From: Candidatus Omnitrophota bacterium
GTDB taxonomy: Bacteria > Omnitrophota > Gorgyraeia > Tantalellales > Tantalellaceae
Assembly: GCA_013204685.1 (NCBI GenBank)
Contig: JABMSC010000107.1
Coordinates: forward strand, 1 to 13,855
Direction of reading: 5' to 3'
Length of the DNA: 13,855 nucleotides
Position numbers and translations under genes: made by a program. Under the pieces are notes generated by a model. That model had not been told where the DNA came from. It saw nothing but the letters and a program-made list of their open reading frames with translations, and did no database searches. Shown here in pieces: positions 13,711 through 13,855 of this stretch (positions are counted from its first letter, which is position 1; each line of letters opens with the position of its first letter).

Positions 13711-13855
13711 TGGTGCGGGTTACTCCGTCCTCAAACATGCGGTCGAACAAAGTTCGACCGCACTGTGCGCGGAACGTGGTTCATTGATTGCCTTGTGCAG
13801 GTTACTCCGTGCTCAAACATGCGGTCGAACAAAGTTCGACCGAACTGCGCGCGGA
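13711..13855. repeat. Tandem hairpin-bearing repeat, 82-bp period (runs off window)
   Basis: Two copies, 13711-13773 and 13793-13855, are exactly 82 bp apart and match at most of 63 positions; the 19 bp between them is not obviously repeated. Each holds GGTTACTCCGT, then CTCAAACATGCGGTCGAAC, an AAA loop, and GTTCGACCG. In copy 1 the stem TGCGGTCGAAC/GTTCGACCGCA is a perfect 11 bp (13738-13762). In copy 2 one C-to-A change breaks a pair. Copy 2 ends at the window edge, so the array may be longer. It begins 14 bp after the lysA stop and lacks a T-tract. Confidence 0.85.

Noticed and set aside
13711..13855. Possible CRISPR array start (two repeats separated by 19 bp)
   Set aside because: The repeat is 63 bp with internal mismatches and the interval is too short for a spacer. 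Only two copies are visible and no cas genes are near.

Overview
The window is an amino-acid biosynthesis and translation region from a bacterial chromosome with moderate GC (a rough impression, not computed). Every protein that can be recognised is a core housekeeping or anabolic enzyme. The one signalling protein is a small PilZ-domain protein. There are no rRNA or tRNA genes, no transposases, no phage genes and no CRISPR array. The organism cannot be fixed from the sequence. The leuB-asd-truA order, the arg-lysA cluster, the LeuB GGSAP variant and the repeat-filled intergenic gaps remind me of uncultivated lineages such as Candidatus Omnitrophota, but that is a low-confidence impression from memory.

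Layout, all genes on the + strand. (1) 1-1510: the 3' end of leuB (leucine synthesis), then asd (aspartate semialdehyde, the entry to lysine, threonine and methionine). (2) 1652-2386: truA, a tRNA pseudouridine synthase, after a repeat-bearing gap. (3) 2522-3027: a PilZ-domain gene with its own sigma-70-like promoter. (4) 3148-4183: promoter, rplM (L13), rpsI (S9) and a rho-independent terminator. (5) 4189-4318: a gene-free stretch with three successive hairpins. (6) 4341-13696: a strong-looking promoter, then argC, argJ, argB, argD, argF, argG, argH and lysA, a complete glutamate-to-arginine route of the acetyl-recycling (ArgJ) type plus the last step of lysine synthesis. (7) 13697-13855: two copies of an 82-bp-period, hairpin-bearing repeat that runs off the window.

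How the genes work together: ArgB, ArgC and ArgD turn N-acetylglutamate into N-acetylornithine. ArgJ moves the acetyl group back onto glutamate and releases ornithine. ArgF, ArgG and ArgH convert ornithine to arginine. Asd makes the semialdehyde that feeds the diaminopimelate route, which LysA ends by making lysine. Most arg genes are 10-30 bp apart with good Shine-Dalgarno sites. The two exceptions, argF-argG and argG-argH, have gaps of about 110 bp filled by period-7 repeats.

The least ordinary content is non-coding. Degenerate heptamer (7-bp) arrays fill several gaps between genes, starting 0-20 bp after a stop codon. At three loci (after asd, argF and argG) they run up to the ribosome-binding site or start codon of the next gene. 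A fourth array, after rpsI, leads into that operon's terminator. In the clearest case (10957-11047) thirteen heptamers run in one register, with one arm roughly complementary to the other. With the hairpin cluster before argC and the terminal tandem repeat, these are the best candidates for undescribed elements.
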